Positions 7,128-15,714 of a stretch of 64,000 nt of DNA are shown in pieces. Each line of letters begins with the position of its first letter. Position 1 is the stretch's first letter. Below the pieces are notes generated by a model. That model was given only the letters and a program-made list of their open reading frames with translations. It had not been told where the DNA came from and ran no database searches. The DNA comes from Phaeobacter inhibens DSM 16374 (GTDB taxonomy: Bacteria > Pseudomonadota > Alphaproteobacteria > Rhodobacterales > Rhodobacteraceae). The stretch spans positions 3,267,009 through 3,331,008 of the forward strand of contig NZ_KI421498.1 in assembly GCF_000473105.1 (NCBI RefSeq), read 5' to 3'. The position numbers and the translations under genes were made by a program.

Positions 7128-8972
7128 TTATTCGTCGTCAGGCAGGGCGCGCACGGCGCCTTTGGCCGCCGATGTGGCCAGCAGCGCATAGGCCTTCAGC
7201 GCAGTGGAGACTTTGCGTTTGCGCGGCTTGACGGGTCTCCAGCCCGCCGCGTCCTGGGCGGCACGGCGCGCGGCCAGCTCTTCGTCCGAAACTGCCAGAT
7301 GGATGGTGCGGTTGGGGATGTCGATCTCGATGGTATCCCCCTGCTGAACCAGCCCGATGGTGCCGCCTTCAGCTGCCTCGGGTGAGACATGGCCAATGGA
7401 GAGGCCCGAGGTGCCGCCCGAGAAGCGGCCATCGGTCAAGAGTGCGCAGGCTTTGCCCAGCCCTTTCGACTTCAGATAGGAGGTCGGGTAGAGCATTTCC
7501 TGCATACCCGGACCGCCGCGCGGACCCTCGTAGCGGATCACGACGACATCGCCCTCTTTCACCTTGCTGGTCAGGATGTCGTTCACCGCCTGATCCTGGC
7601 TTTCGCAGACATAGGCGGAGCCGGTGAATTTCAGGATGTTATCATCCACACCGGCGGTTTTCACGATGCAGCCGTCGCGGGCAATATTGCCGAACAGCAC
7701 CGCCAGGCCGCCATCCTGACTGAAGGCATGGTCCTTGGACCGGATCACGCCCCCCTCGCGGTCTGTGTCCAGTTCCTTGTAGCGGTTGGACTGCGAGAAC
7801 GCTTCAGTGGTGCGCACGCCACCGGGGGCAGCTTTGAACAGCGCTTCGGCGTCGGGGTTGTTGGCGACCTTGATGTCCCATTTGGCGATGGCTTCACCCA
7901 TGGTACTGGAATGCACTGTGCTGCACTCATTGTGCAACAGGCCTGCACGGCTCAGCTCTCCGAGGATGGAGAAGATGCCCCCGGCGCGATGGACGTCCTC
8001 CATATGCACATTCTCTATATTCGGCGCGACCTTGCAGAGGCAGGGGACCTTACGGCTGAGGCGGTCCATATCAGTCATGGTGAAATCGACCTTGCCCTCA
8101 TTGGCGATCGCCAGAAGATGCAGCACGGTATTGGTGGACCCCCCCATCGCGATATCGAGGCTCATGGCGTTCTCAAACGCATCAAAGGTCGCGATTTCAC
8201 GCGGCAGAAGACCTTTCTCCTCGCCCACATAGTGACGCTTGGTGATGTCAACGATCTTGCGGCCTGCTTCCAGGAACAGATGCTTGCGGTCGGCATGGGT
8301 GGCCAGGGTCGAGCCATTGCCCGGCAGCGCCAGACCCAGCGCCTCTGCCAGACAATTCATCGAATTTGCGGTGAACATGCCGGAGCACGACCCACAGGTC
8401 GGGCAGGCGTTTTCCTCGATGTGCTGAACCTGTTCGTCGGTCATCGTGTCGCTGGCGGCGGCAACCATGGCGTCCACCAGATCGATTTTTTTCATGTCGA
8501 GATCGGCAATGTCGATCTTGCCGGCTTCCATCGGACCACCGGAGACAAAGATCGCCGGAATGTTCAGCCGCATTGCGGCCATCAGCATGCCGGGGGTGAT
8601 CTTGTCACAGTTGGAGATGCAGACCATGGCGTCCGCACAATGAGCGTTGACCATATATTCGACGCTGTCAGCGATCACCTCGCGGGAGGGCAGGGAATAG
8701 AGCATACCGTCATGGCCCATGGCGATGCCGTCATCCACAGCGATGGTGTTGAACTCCTTTGCGACGCCGCCGGCTGCCTCAACCTCGCGGGCGACCATCT
8801 GGCCCAGGTCCTTCAGGTGGACGTGGCCGGGCACGAACTGGGTGAAGGAATTGACGATGGCGATGATGGGCTTGCCGAAATCATCGTCTGTCATGCCGGT
8901 GGCGCGCCACAGGCCGCGTGCGCCGGCCATGTTGCGGCCATGGGTGGAGGTTCTGGATCGGTACATTGGCAT
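7128..8972 (-). CDS. ilvD: Dihydroxy-acid dehydratase IlvD
   Basis: A 614-residue enzyme that dehydrates 2,3-dihydroxy-isovalerate and 2,3-dihydroxy-3-methylvalerate to the keto acids of valine and isoleucine synthesis. I begin at the ATG giving [20 protein letters not shown], which matches the beginning of the Escherichia coli protein (616 residues). An upstream ATG at 9008 would add 12 residues. Cluster-binding cysteines are visible in [10 protein letters not shown] (about 122-131) and [14 protein letters not shown] (about 190-203). The family signature around the Mg site and the C-terminal [21 protein letters not shown] are intact. It is a single gene with its own terminator. The gene also carries a long meaningless antisense frame. 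Confidence 0.97.
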   Translation of the reverse strand: MPMYRSRTSTHGRNMAGARGLWRATGMTDDDFGKPIIAIVNSFTQFVPGHVHLKDLGQMVAREVEAAGGVAKEFNTIAVDDGIAMGHDGMLYSLPSREVIADSVEYMVNAHCADAMVCISNCDKITPGMLMAAMRLNIPAIFVSGGPMEAGKIDIADLDMKKIDLVDAMVAAASDTMTDEQVQHIEENACPTCGSCSGMFTANSMNCLAEALGLALPGNGSTLATHADRKHLFLEAGRKIVDITKRHYVGEEKGLLPREIATFDAFENAMSLDIAMGGSTNTVLHLLAIANEGKVDFTMTDMDRLSRKVPCLCKVAPNIENVHMEDVHRAGGIFSILGELSRAGLLHNECSTVHSSTMGEAIAKWDIKVANNPDAEALFKAAPGGVRTTEAFSQSNRYKELDTDREGGVIRSKDHAFSQDGGLAVLFGNIARDGCIVKTAGVDDNILKFTGSAYVCESQDQAVNDILTSKVKEGDVVVIRYEGPRGGPGMQEMLYPTSYLKSKGLGKACALLTDGRFSGGTSGLSIGHVSPEAAEGGTIGLVQQGDTIEIDIPNRTIHLAVSDEELAARRAAQDAAGWRPVKPRKRKVSTALKAYALLATSAAKGAVRALPDDE

Positions 8973-9092
8973 CTGGCTGGTTCCCTTGTCTTTGCCCCTC
9001 AGGGACACGATTTGCGCAATAAAGGCAACATGTCGGGGCGGTCTTCGGTAATTATCTGGTGGTTTCTGCGAGATTTTGCAGGCTTTGGCGGG

Positions 9093-10298
9093 TCATGATC
9101 GGGCAGGATCTGCAGCTGTGCCCGCTGTCGCCGTGTTTGGTGGCGGTGGGGTGATCAGGTGATTCACGGCAATGCCGACAACAAGCGCCCAGAACGCAGC
9201 GCCAATTCCGAAGAAGCTGATACCGGATACGGTGACCATGAAGGTGATCAGTGCGGCTTCGCGCCCCCGTGCATCACTCAGCGCCGCGGAGAGGCTGTTG
9301 CCGATGGTCGACAGGAGTGCAAGGCCCGCCACCGTGGCGACCAGCGCCTTGGGTGCAATCAGGAACAGGCTGATGACCGTTGCGCCGCCAAGCCCGACGA
9401 AGATGTATAACACACCCGTCATCACCCCGGCCATATAGCGGGTCTTGGGGTTTTCATCCGCTTCCGGTCCGCAGCCGATGGCAGCGGTGATGGCTGCGAG
9501 GTTGAAGGCAAATCCACCAAAGGGCGCCAGCGCGAAAGAGGCGGCACCAGTTACGATCAGGCTGGCGGAGACCGGCGGCGTATAGCCTGCGGCCTTGAGC
9601 GTGACCACGCCGGGCATATTCTGCGAGGACATGGTGACGATATACAGCGGCAGACCAACCCCGATCAGCACGGGCAGTGAAAAACTCGGCATCATGAAGA
9701 CCGGCTGGGCCACTGTCAGATCTAATGAAGCAGTATGGGTGAAACTGCCATCACCAAGGCACCACAGGATGCCAACAGCCAGCACGGCCGGGATGGAATA
9801 GCGTGCAAACAACCGCCGCCCGGCCACAAAGGTGACCGCCATGGCGGCAACCAGAGCAGTGTCGGATTGAAACGCACTAAAGGCGGCCAGACCAAAGGGG
9901 AACAGCAATCCGGCCAGCATAGCATTTGCCAGCGCATCCGGGATCAGCCGAGACAGCGCGGCAAACCAGCCGGTCACCCCGGTCAGGATCAGGAGGGCAG
10001 CACAGAACAGAAACGCGCCAATCGCATCGCTCAACGACACATCGGCAAGGCTCACGGCCAGCAGGGCGGCCCCAGGTGTGGACCAAGCGGTCAGAATAGG
10101 CATTCGGTACGCCAGTGACAAAATGAGGCTGGTCAGCCCCATGCCAAGCCCCAGCGCCAACATCCAGCTGTTGGCCTGTGCCTGACTGGCGCCGGAAGCC
10201 TCAATAGCCTGAAAGATGATCGCGACAGATCCGGTGTAGCCCACCAGCACGGCAACCGCGCCTGCAACAATATGCGAGAGTTTCAAGGAACTGAGCAT
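9093..10298 (-). CDS. BenE family (benzoate:H+ symporter type) transporter
   Basis: A 401-residue, highly hydrophobic protein with about 12 predicted membrane helices. It belongs to the BenE family, shown by the opening SHIVAGAVAVLVGYTGSVAI and the segments AWSTPGAALLA, SSQNMPGVVTLKAAGY and APFGGFAFNLAAITAAI. Family members import benzoate or related anions with protons, but many members adjacent to XRE-cupin regulators (E. coli YdcO next to YdcN) have no proven substrate. No benzoate-catabolism genes are present in this window. The ATG at 10298 has AGGAAAAC upstream. It is divergent from the regulator at 10448, with palindromic sites in between. Confidence 0.9.
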   Translation of the reverse strand: MLSSLKLSHIVAGAVAVLVGYTGSVAIIFQAIEASGASQAQANSWMLALGLGMGLTSLILSLAYRMPILTAWSTPGAALLAVSLADVSLSDAIGAFLFCAALLILTGVTGWFAALSRLIPDALANAMLAGLLFPFGLAAFSAFQSDTALVAAMAVTFVAGRRLFARYSIPAVLAVGILWCLGDGSFTHTASLDLTVAQPVFMMPSFSLPVLIGVGLPLYIVTMSSQNMPGVVTLKAAGYTPPVSASLIVTGAASFALAPFGGFAFNLAAITAAIGCGPEADENPKTRYMAGVMTGVLYIFVGLGGATVISLFLIAPKALVATVAGLALLSTIGNSLSAALSDARGREAALITFMVTVSGISFFGIGAAFWALVVGIAVNHLITPPPPNTATAGTAADPARS

Positions 10299-10342
10299 CC
10301 GGGTTTTCCTGAGATGGCGGATCCGCTAGAGATCGGAGGGGC

Positions 10343-10358
10343 GTGCGTTATAGCGCAC
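10343..10358. promoter_or_regulatory. Operator candidate 1 between the BenE-type and XRE-cupin genes
   Basis: GTGCGTTATAGCGCAC is a 16-base palindrome with one mismatched pair. It is nearly the same as site 2, whose centre is 26 bases away. It lies in the divergent promoter region and probably binds the XRE-cupin protein encoded at 10448. Confidence 0.7.
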
Positions 10359-10366
10359 AGTACTAT

Positions 10367-10386
10367 TTGTGCGTTATAACGCACAA
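10367..10386. promoter_or_regulatory. Operator candidate 2, perfect 20-base palindrome
   Basis: TTGTGCGTTATAACGCACAA is a perfect 20-base inverted repeat. Together with site 1 it forms a tandem pair 60-100 bases upstream of both divergent start codons. This is the usual design for an autoregulated local repressor. Confidence 0.75.
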
Positions 10387-10447
10387 GTGTTTTTTGAGCA
10401 GCGGCTTAAAACGCCGTGTGATCAACAGAAGAGCAACGGGCAGCACA

Positions 10448-11002
10448 ATGAGCGAAGATGGCATCACTCTGAATTTGCGGGACATTCGTCAGGATGCGGG
10501 GCTCAGCCTGTCCAAGGCAGCTGAGGTCACGGGTGTCAGCAAGGCGATGCTGGGCCAGATTGAGCGGGGCGAATCAAGTCCGACGATTGCGACGCTGTGG
10601 AAGATTGCCAAAGGGTTTCACCTGCCTCTGACAGCGCTGATCGGTGAAGCCTCGCAGCCCGAAGGCAGCGGTGGCCGCAGCTTCCGCTCAGTGCAGTTCC
10701 CCGGCTCCATCGCGGTAAAAATGGTGTTCCCCTTCGATCCGGTGCTGGGGGCAGAAACTTTCCATGTCAGCCTGCGACCCGGTCAGTCGCACCAATCGCA
10801 GCCCCATGATACCGGCGTCACCGAAGAGGTCTTTGTGCTGGAAGGCGCCATGGAAGTGCTGCGAGATGGCAGTTGGGTACCGCTGGAGACCGGCCAAGGG
10901 TTGCGGTTCGCGGCCGATCAGCCGCATGGCTACCGCAGCGGCGATCGCGGGGCGGCCTTCCTCAACATGCATCACTATCGTCGTGTGGGCACGGTTGAAT
11001 AG
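10448..11002 (+). CDS. XRE family regulator with C-terminal cupin domain
   Basis: A 184-residue transcription factor. Residues about 6-62 form a Cro/C1-type helix-turn-helix (LNLRDIRQDAGLSLSKAAEV, SKAMLGQIERGESSPTIATL). Residues about 105-180 form a cupin ligand-binding barrel (HDTGVTEEVFVLEGAMEVLRD then FAADQPHGYRSG). I start at ATG 10448; the frame extends upstream through the palindromes, which argues against the longer version. The pairing with a BenE-type transporter mirrors ydcN (sutR) and ydcO of E. coli. I infer repression of itself and of the divergent transporter through the two palindromes. The ligand is unknown. Confidence 0.9.
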   Translation: MSEDGITLNLRDIRQDAGLSLSKAAEVTGVSKAMLGQIERGESSPTIATLWKIAKGFHLPLTALIGEASQPEGSGGRSFRSVQFPGSIAVKMVFPFDPVLGAETFHVSLRPGQSHQSQPHDTGVTEEVFVLEGAMEVLRDGSWVPLETGQGLRFAADQPHGYRSGDRGAAFLNMHHYRRVGTVE

Positions 11003-11175
11003 GCTGTTCTGGCGGATCAATTCGCCGCAGGCGGGCGGCTTGTCCCTCAGCCGCGGCCTGCCTAATGCTTGCATTGTTACGCAGTGCCGTTGCCGCCTTG
11101 GGGAACGTGCAAATACCGACCTTTTATGACCCATCGCCGGGGTATTGTCCGGCTCACAGGAAAGCGATCTGATCC

Positions 11176-12039
11176 ATGGATACACTGCGCGGCAGCCTCC
11201 TGATGGTGCTGGCCATGGCGGCCTTTGCGCTGGAAGATATGTTCATCAAATCCGCTGCCCGCAGCCTGCCTGTGGGTCAGATCCTGATCCTGTTCGGCGC
11301 CGGTGGCATGGTGATTTTTGCAATCGTGGCGCGTGCGCAAGGGCATCGCCTGTGGAACCCTGTGTTCTGCACGCGCGCCTTGCTGGTGCGCTCGGTTGCC
11401 GAGGTTGCGGGGCGGCTTTGCTTCACGCTGGCGATTGCACTGACACCATTGTCCTCAGCCTCTGCCATTCTGCAGGCGACGCCGCTGGTGGTTTCCGCCG
11501 GGGCGGTGGTGTTTTTTGGCGAGCATGTGGGCCTGCGCCGCTGGCTGGCGATTGCGGCGGGGTTCATCGGGGTGCTGATGATCCTGCGCCCGGGTGCGAG
11601 CGGGTTTGAACTCGCCTCACTCTTTGCGGTGGCGGGAACGCTGGGGTTTGCCGGGCGCGATCTGGCCACGCGGGCGGCACCAGCGGGGCTGTCGAATGCG
11701 CATCTCGGGCTTGCAGGCTTTGCCATGCTGGTGGTGGCCGGGCTGATCGCGCTGCCCTTTGGTGCGCCGATGAAGACACCGGATGCGGCGACCACCATCG
11801 ATTTGGCTGCCGCGACGCTGGTGGGGGTGGTGGCCTATCAGGCTCTGACCGGAGCCATGCGGGTTGGTGAAATTTCTGTCGTTGCCCCGTTTCGCTATAC
11901 CCGGTTGATCTTTGCGATGGTGCTGGGGGTGGTGGTCTTCCACGAGCGTCCGGATATGTGGACCCTGATCGGCAGCGCTGTCATCGTGATCAGCGGCGGC
12001 TTCACCCTGATGCGCAGCAACCGCCGCCAAGTGACCTGA
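11176..12039 (+). CDS. DMT superfamily transporter with two EamA domains
   Basis: A 287-residue membrane protein with about ten hydrophobic helices arranged as two EamA repeats (about 8-135 and 148-282). Each repeat ends in the characteristic short segment ([20 protein letters not shown] and [20 protein letters not shown]). Such proteins are usually metabolite exporters in the inner membrane; the substrate cannot be read from the sequence. The ATG follows AGGAAAGCGATCTGATCC. It is not in an obvious operon; smpB begins 64 bases downstream on the same strand. Confidence 0.9.
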   Translation: MDTLRGSLLMVLAMAAFALEDMFIKSAARSLPVGQILILFGAGGMVIFAIVARAQGHRLWNPVFCTRALLVRSVAEVAGRLCFTLAIALTPLSSASAILQATPLVVSAGAVVFFGEHVGLRRWLAIAAGFIGVLMILRPGASGFELASLFAVAGTLGFAGRDLATRAAPAGLSNAHLGLAGFAMLVVAGLIALPFGAPMKTPDAATTIDLAAATLVGVVAYQALTGAMRVGEISVVAPFRYTRLIFAMVLGVVVFHERPDMWTLIGSAVIVISGGFTLMRSNRRQVT

Positions 12040-12103
12040 GGCAGGCGCCTCATCTGCATCACCATCTTGCACCTCGGTCTCCGGCACCTTACATCTGCGC
12101 CCC

Positions 12104-12580
12104 ATGGCCAAGCAAAAATCAGACCCGAATTACAAAGTCATCGCAGAAAACCGCCGCGCGCGGTTCGACTACGCGATTGAAGATGATCTGGAATGCGGGA
12201 TCCTTCTGGAAGGGTCCGAGGTCAAATCCCTGCGCGTGGGCGGCACCAATATCGCCGAAAGCTATGCGACGGTTGATGATGGCGAGCTTTGGTTGGTGAA
12301 TTCCTACATCGCGCCTTATGAACAGGCGAAGATGTTCAGACATGAAGAGCGCCGCCGCCGTAAACTTTTGGTGTCCCGCAAGGAGCTGTCGAACCTATGG
12401 AATGCAACCCAGCGCAAGGGCATGACCCTGGTGCCGCTGGTGATGTATTTCAACCATCGCGGCCTGGCCAAGATCAAGATTGGTATCGCCAAGGGCAAGA
12501 AGAACCACGACAAACGCGAGACGGAGGCCAAACGCGATTGGTCACGTCAGAAGCAGCGTTTGCTGAAAGACCACAGCTGA
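12104..12580 (+). CDS. smpB: SsrA-binding protein SmpB
   Basis: A 158-residue RNA-binding protein required for trans-translation: it delivers tmRNA to stalled ribosomes. Hallmarks include [39 protein letters not shown] and the basic tail [20 protein letters not shown], which enters the mRNA channel. Length is normal (about 155-160). The gene starts at ATG 12104. The tmRNA gene itself was not seen in this window. Confidence 0.97.
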   Translation: MAKQKSDPNYKVIAENRRARFDYAIEDDLECGILLEGSEVKSLRVGGTNIAESYATVDDGELWLVNSYIAPYEQAKMFRHEERRRRKLLVSRKELSNLWNATQRKGMTLVPLVMYFNHRGLAKIKIGIAKGKKNHDKRETEAKRDWSRQKQRLLKDHS

Positions 12581-12702
12581 TCCGCGAACGGCCGACAACG
12601 TTTGGTATATCTGCCGCGCGGTGCCGTCACGGCGGCATGAGTGATACGCGCGGCCGAAGTCGCGCAGCGGCAGACGCTGCAAGAAACAGCAGAGCGTTGC
12701 AA

Positions 12703-12725
12703 TATCTGACTGAATAAGTCAGATA
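12703..12725. repeat. Inverted repeat TATCTGACT / AGTCAGATA
   Basis: Perfect 9-base arms separated by GAATA lie in the 220-base gap between smpB and the hypothetical gene at 12801. No T tract follows, so a terminator is less likely than an operator or mRNA hairpin. Function is unknown. Confidence 0.45.
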
Positions 12726-12800
12726 AGCCGCACCCAGCAGACTCATCCCTCAGTCAGGCCCGGCATCCTTCGTGTTCCTGTTTGAAAGAGGACGACGCCC

Positions 12801-13367
12801 GTGCCAACTTCTAAGCCACAGACCCCCGGCCGGTCACTGCCCGCTGCCCCCGCCGCTCCGACTGTATCACTAGAAGAGGTCGCGCTGGCGGATCTGGGAC
12901 TTGATACGTTTGAGGTGGCTCTGTTGCCGCAGCTGCGCCACTTCAGCACCTGTCTGCAAACGCCGCAGAGCCAGGCCTGGCAGCTGGCCTATCGCAGTGC
13001 TTCGGAACGCTGGGGTGAAACATTCGGGCTGGCGGTGGCTCATGCGCTGTTCAAGGTGGTGCGCTGCCTGCACGACCTGCGTGGTGATCACTACCGGGGA
13101 CATGACGCGCTGACCCTTGCGACGCGCGCAGTGGTGACTGTGGATGAGGCGGCGTTTCTGCGCATGCTGCACCACATGCGCCGTGATGACACCCCGGCGG
13201 CGCGGGACTCGGTTGCGGATCTGACCGGTGGCTGGATGGACCCGCATGTGATCCGCGCCGCGTTGTCCTTTGCTGATCGGTTCCCGGCTGGCAAGGCGAA
13301 CCCGGCGCAGAGGCCGCAGGCCAGCGCCCAGCCTGATCAGCCGCCGCGCCTGCGGGTCGTCCGCTGA
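12801..13367 (+). CDS. Hypothetical protein, predicted soluble
   Basis: A 188-residue protein with a GTG start (12801) preceded by AAAGAGGACG. After a Pro/Ala-rich leader (about 1-22) comes a mostly helical region (VALADLGLDTFEVALLPQLR, AVAHALFKVVRCLHDLRGDH) and a Pro/Gln-rich basic tail. There is no signal peptide or membrane segment and no motif I can name. Codon use looks like that of its neighbours. It stands alone between smpB and the rhodanese gene, with an inverted repeat (12703-12725) upstream. I infer only that it is a real gene conserved in related genomes. Confidence 0.6.
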   Translation: MPTSKPQTPGRSLPAAPAAPTVSLEEVALADLGLDTFEVALLPQLRHFSTCLQTPQSQAWQLAYRSASERWGETFGLAVAHALFKVVRCLHDLRGDHYRGHDALTLATRAVVTVDEAAFLRMLHHMRRDDTPAARDSVADLTGGWMDPHVIRAALSFADRFPAGKANPAQRPQASAQPDQPPRLRVVR

Positions 13368-13506
13368 AACACCCCGATGCAGGCCCAGCAGGGGAACAGG
13401 CACTGGCCAGTGGGACAGATTATTGCGCTGCGACTTCGGCGTCCCTTGCGACTCTGTCCGCACGGTTGTACGGATGCCTCAGCACATATGAGGGGAGACG
13501 GAAACG

Positions 13507-14358
13507 TTGGACGATCCTAAAACGCTTGTGTCGACAGACTGGCTTGCTGCGCATCTGAAGGACCCCGATCTGCGGCTCCTCGATGCCTCTTGGTATATGC
13601 CGCAGGAGGGGCGCGACCCCAAGGCTGAATACGCGGTTGCCCATATCCCCGGCGCGCGCTTCTTTGACATTGATGATATCGCCGACAATCGCTCCGACCT
13701 GCCGCATATGGTCCCGCCGGTGGAGAAATTCATGTCCCGGCTGCGGGCCATGGGTGTCGGCGATGGCCATCAGGTCGTGGTCTATGACGGCACCGGGTTG
13801 CGCTCTGCGGCGCGGGTGTGGTGGCTGTTCCGCCTGATGGGGCAGACCAATATCGCGGTGCTGGATGGTGGCTTGCCGAAATGGCAGGCCGAGGGCAATC
13901 CGGTTGAGGATCTGCCGCCAGTGATCCGCGATCGCCATATGACCGTGCGGGTGCAGAACCACCTCTTGCGGGATGTGACACAGGTCTCCTCCGCCGCCAA
14001 GCTTGGCGATCACGAGATTATCGACGCCCGCGCAGCGGAGCGCTTTCAGGGTGCCGTGGCCGAACCCCGCGAAGGCCTGCGTGCGGGCCATATTCCCGGG
14101 TCCCGGAACGTACCTTATACGGAGCTTTTGAACGCCGATCAGACCATGAAATCGCCGGACGCTCTGCGCGCGGTGTTTGAGAAGGCCGGCGTCGATCTCA
14201 GCAAACCAGCCATCACCACCTGTGGGTCAGGTGTCACCGCTGCTGTCCTCAGCCTCGCCATGGAGCGTTTCGGAAAGACCGATCATGCGCTTTATGACGG
14301 CTCCTGGACGGAGTGGGGCGCCTTCCCGACATTGCCCGTTGCAACCGGAGAAGCCTGA
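13507..14358 (+). CDS. sseA: 3-mercaptopyruvate sulfurtransferase (tandem rhodanese)
   Basis: A 283-residue protein of two rhodanese domains (about 5-125 and 150-278). The C-terminal domain bears the active-site loop CGSGVTAAVLSLA at about residue 238. CGSGVT is typical of mercaptopyruvate sulfurtransferases rather than thiosulfate rhodaneses (CRKGVT). The first domain has DGTGLRSAARVWW at the equivalent loop, so it is inactive as usual. The start is TTG 13507 with AGGGGAGACG upstream. Its stop overlaps the ATG of the aminotransferase gene (14358), suggesting transamination and sulfur transfer are coupled in cysteine breakdown (inference). Confidence 0.92.
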   Translation: MDDPKTLVSTDWLAAHLKDPDLRLLDASWYMPQEGRDPKAEYAVAHIPGARFFDIDDIADNRSDLPHMVPPVEKFMSRLRAMGVGDGHQVVVYDGTGLRSAARVWWLFRLMGQTNIAVLDGGLPKWQAEGNPVEDLPPVIRDRHMTVRVQNHLLRDVTQVSSAAKLGDHEIIDARAAERFQGAVAEPREGLRAGHIPGSRNVPYTELLNADQTMKSPDALRAVFEKAGVDLSKPAITTCGSGVTAAVLSLAMERFGKTDHALYDGSWTEWGAFPTLPVATGEA

Positions 14359-15542
14359 TGTTCGAAACCCTCAAACCCCAGCCAGCGGATAAGATCCTGG
14401 CGCTGATGCAGATGTATCGCGACGATCCGCGCGACAGCAAAATCGACCTCGGCGTCGGCGTCTACAAGAACGCTGAAGGGGTGACCCCGGTCATGCGCGC
14501 CATCAAGGCGGCAGAGCATAAACTCTGGGAAGAGCAGACGTCCAAATCCTATGTGGGTCTGGCCGGGGATCCGGCTTATTCCGACGCCATGATCAAACTG
14601 ATCCTCTCCGACAGTGTTGCGCGCGCCAATGTTGCCGCCGCAGCCACGCCCGGCGGCACCGGCGCTGTGCGTCAGGCGTTTGAACTGATCAAGATGGCCA
14701 ATCCCGGCGCGCGTGTTTTCGTGTCGAACCCAACCTGGCCGAACCACATTTCAATCCTGAACTATCTGAACATCGAAACCGTCGCCTATCGCTATTTTGA
14801 TCGCGAGACCTGCGGCGTCGATTTCGACGGCATGATCGCGGACCTGAAGACGGCGAACAAGGGTGACGTGGTGCTGCTGCATGGTTGCTGCCACAACCCG
14901 ACCGGTGCCAACCTCAACATGGTGCAGTGGCAGGAAGTCGTGGCCATCCTGAACGAGCGTGGTCTGATCCCGATGATCGACATTGCCTATCAGGGCTTTG
15001 GCGACGGTCTGGAAGAGGACGCACAGGGTGTGCGCTACGTGGCAGCGAATACGCCCGAATGCCTGATCGCGGCCAGCTGCTCCAAGAACTTTGGCATCTA
15101 CCGCGAGCGTACCGGTCTGTTGATGGCGGTCTCTCAGGACAGCGGCGCACAGGCGCTGAACCAGGGCACGCTGGCCTTCCTCAACCGTCAGAACTACTCC
15201 TTCCCGCCGGATCACGGCGCGCGTCTGGTGTCGATGATCCTCAACGATGACGCCCTGCGCGCCGATTGGGCAGCGGAGCTGGAAGAGACCCGCCTGGGCA
15301 TGCTGGCGCTGCGTCAGCAACTCGCGGATGAGCTGCAGCGCCTGACCGGCTCTGATCGCTTTGGCTTCCTTGCCCAGCATCGTGGCATGTTCTCGCTGCT
15401 CGGCACCACGCCGGAGATGGTCGAGAAAATGCGCGCAGAGAGCGGCATCTACATGGTGGGCGACAGCCGCATGAATATCGCAGGCCTGAACACCCAGACC
15501 GTGCCGATCCTGGCTCAGGCGATTGTCGACGCAGGCGTCTGA
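14358..15542 (+). CDS. Aromatic/aspartate amino acid aminotransferase (class I)
   Basis: A 394-residue PLP enzyme of the AspC/TyrB group. Motifs are LGVGVYKN near the N-terminus, CHNPTGANL (about residues 179-187), DIAYQGFGDG, SCSKNFGIYRERTG with the PLP-binding Lys (about 239), and FSLLG towards the end. I start at ATG 14358, overlapping the sseA stop; the frame extends further upstream only inside sseA. The family moves amino groups between aspartate or aromatic amino acids and 2-oxoglutarate. Pairing with a mercaptopyruvate sulfurtransferase hints that it may also transaminate cysteine, which is inference. Confidence 0.92.
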   Translation: MFETLKPQPADKILALMQMYRDDPRDSKIDLGVGVYKNAEGVTPVMRAIKAAEHKLWEEQTSKSYVGLAGDPAYSDAMIKLILSDSVARANVAAAATPGGTGAVRQAFELIKMANPGARVFVSNPTWPNHISILNYLNIETVAYRYFDRETCGVDFDGMIADLKTANKGDVVLLHGCCHNPTGANLNMVQWQEVVAILNERGLIPMIDIAYQGFGDGLEEDAQGVRYVAANTPECLIAASCSKNFGIYRERTGLLMAVSQDSGAQALNQGTLAFLNRQNYSFPPDHGARLVSMILNDDALRADWAAELEETRLGMLALRQQLADELQRLTGSDRFGFLAQHRGMFSLLGTTPEMVEKMRAESGIYMVGDSRMNIAGLNTQTVPILAQAIVDAGV

Positions 15543-15581
15543 TAAAGCGAACCGTCTAAGGCAAGCCCTCTGACCCAATTG

Positions 15582-15610
15582 AAACGCCCCGCTTTGATGG
15601 GGCGTTTTTT
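15582..15610 (+). terminator. Rho-independent terminator of the sseA-aminotransferase operon
   Basis: AAACGCCCC (15582-15590) pairs with GGGGCGTTT (15599-15607) across an 8-base loop, followed by a run of T ending at 15610. It lies 40 bases after the aminotransferase stop. Confidence 0.9.
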
Positions 15611-15664
15611 ATGGCGAGCCACCAGACTTTTGAGTGTGATCGGAAGATGGGCGGCACAGAGAAA

Positions 15665-15690
15665 GGCGGCCCCCGTTTCCGGGAGCCACC
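15665..15690 (-). terminator. Terminator of the glnK-amtB operon
   Basis: On the minus strand GGTGGCTCCCG pairs with CGGGGGCCGCC (two G:U pairs) across a GAAA loop and is followed by TTTCT. It lies 25 bases after the amtB stop. Confidence 0.7.
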
Positions 15691-15714
15691 TCAATGTTTC
15701 AGGATCAGGCCGGA

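Noticed and set aside
7389-9098. 569-residue open frame on the plus strand
   Set aside because: It is antisense to ilvD through its whole length, has no binding site, and its product is His/Gly-rich nonsense typical of high-G+C shadow frames.
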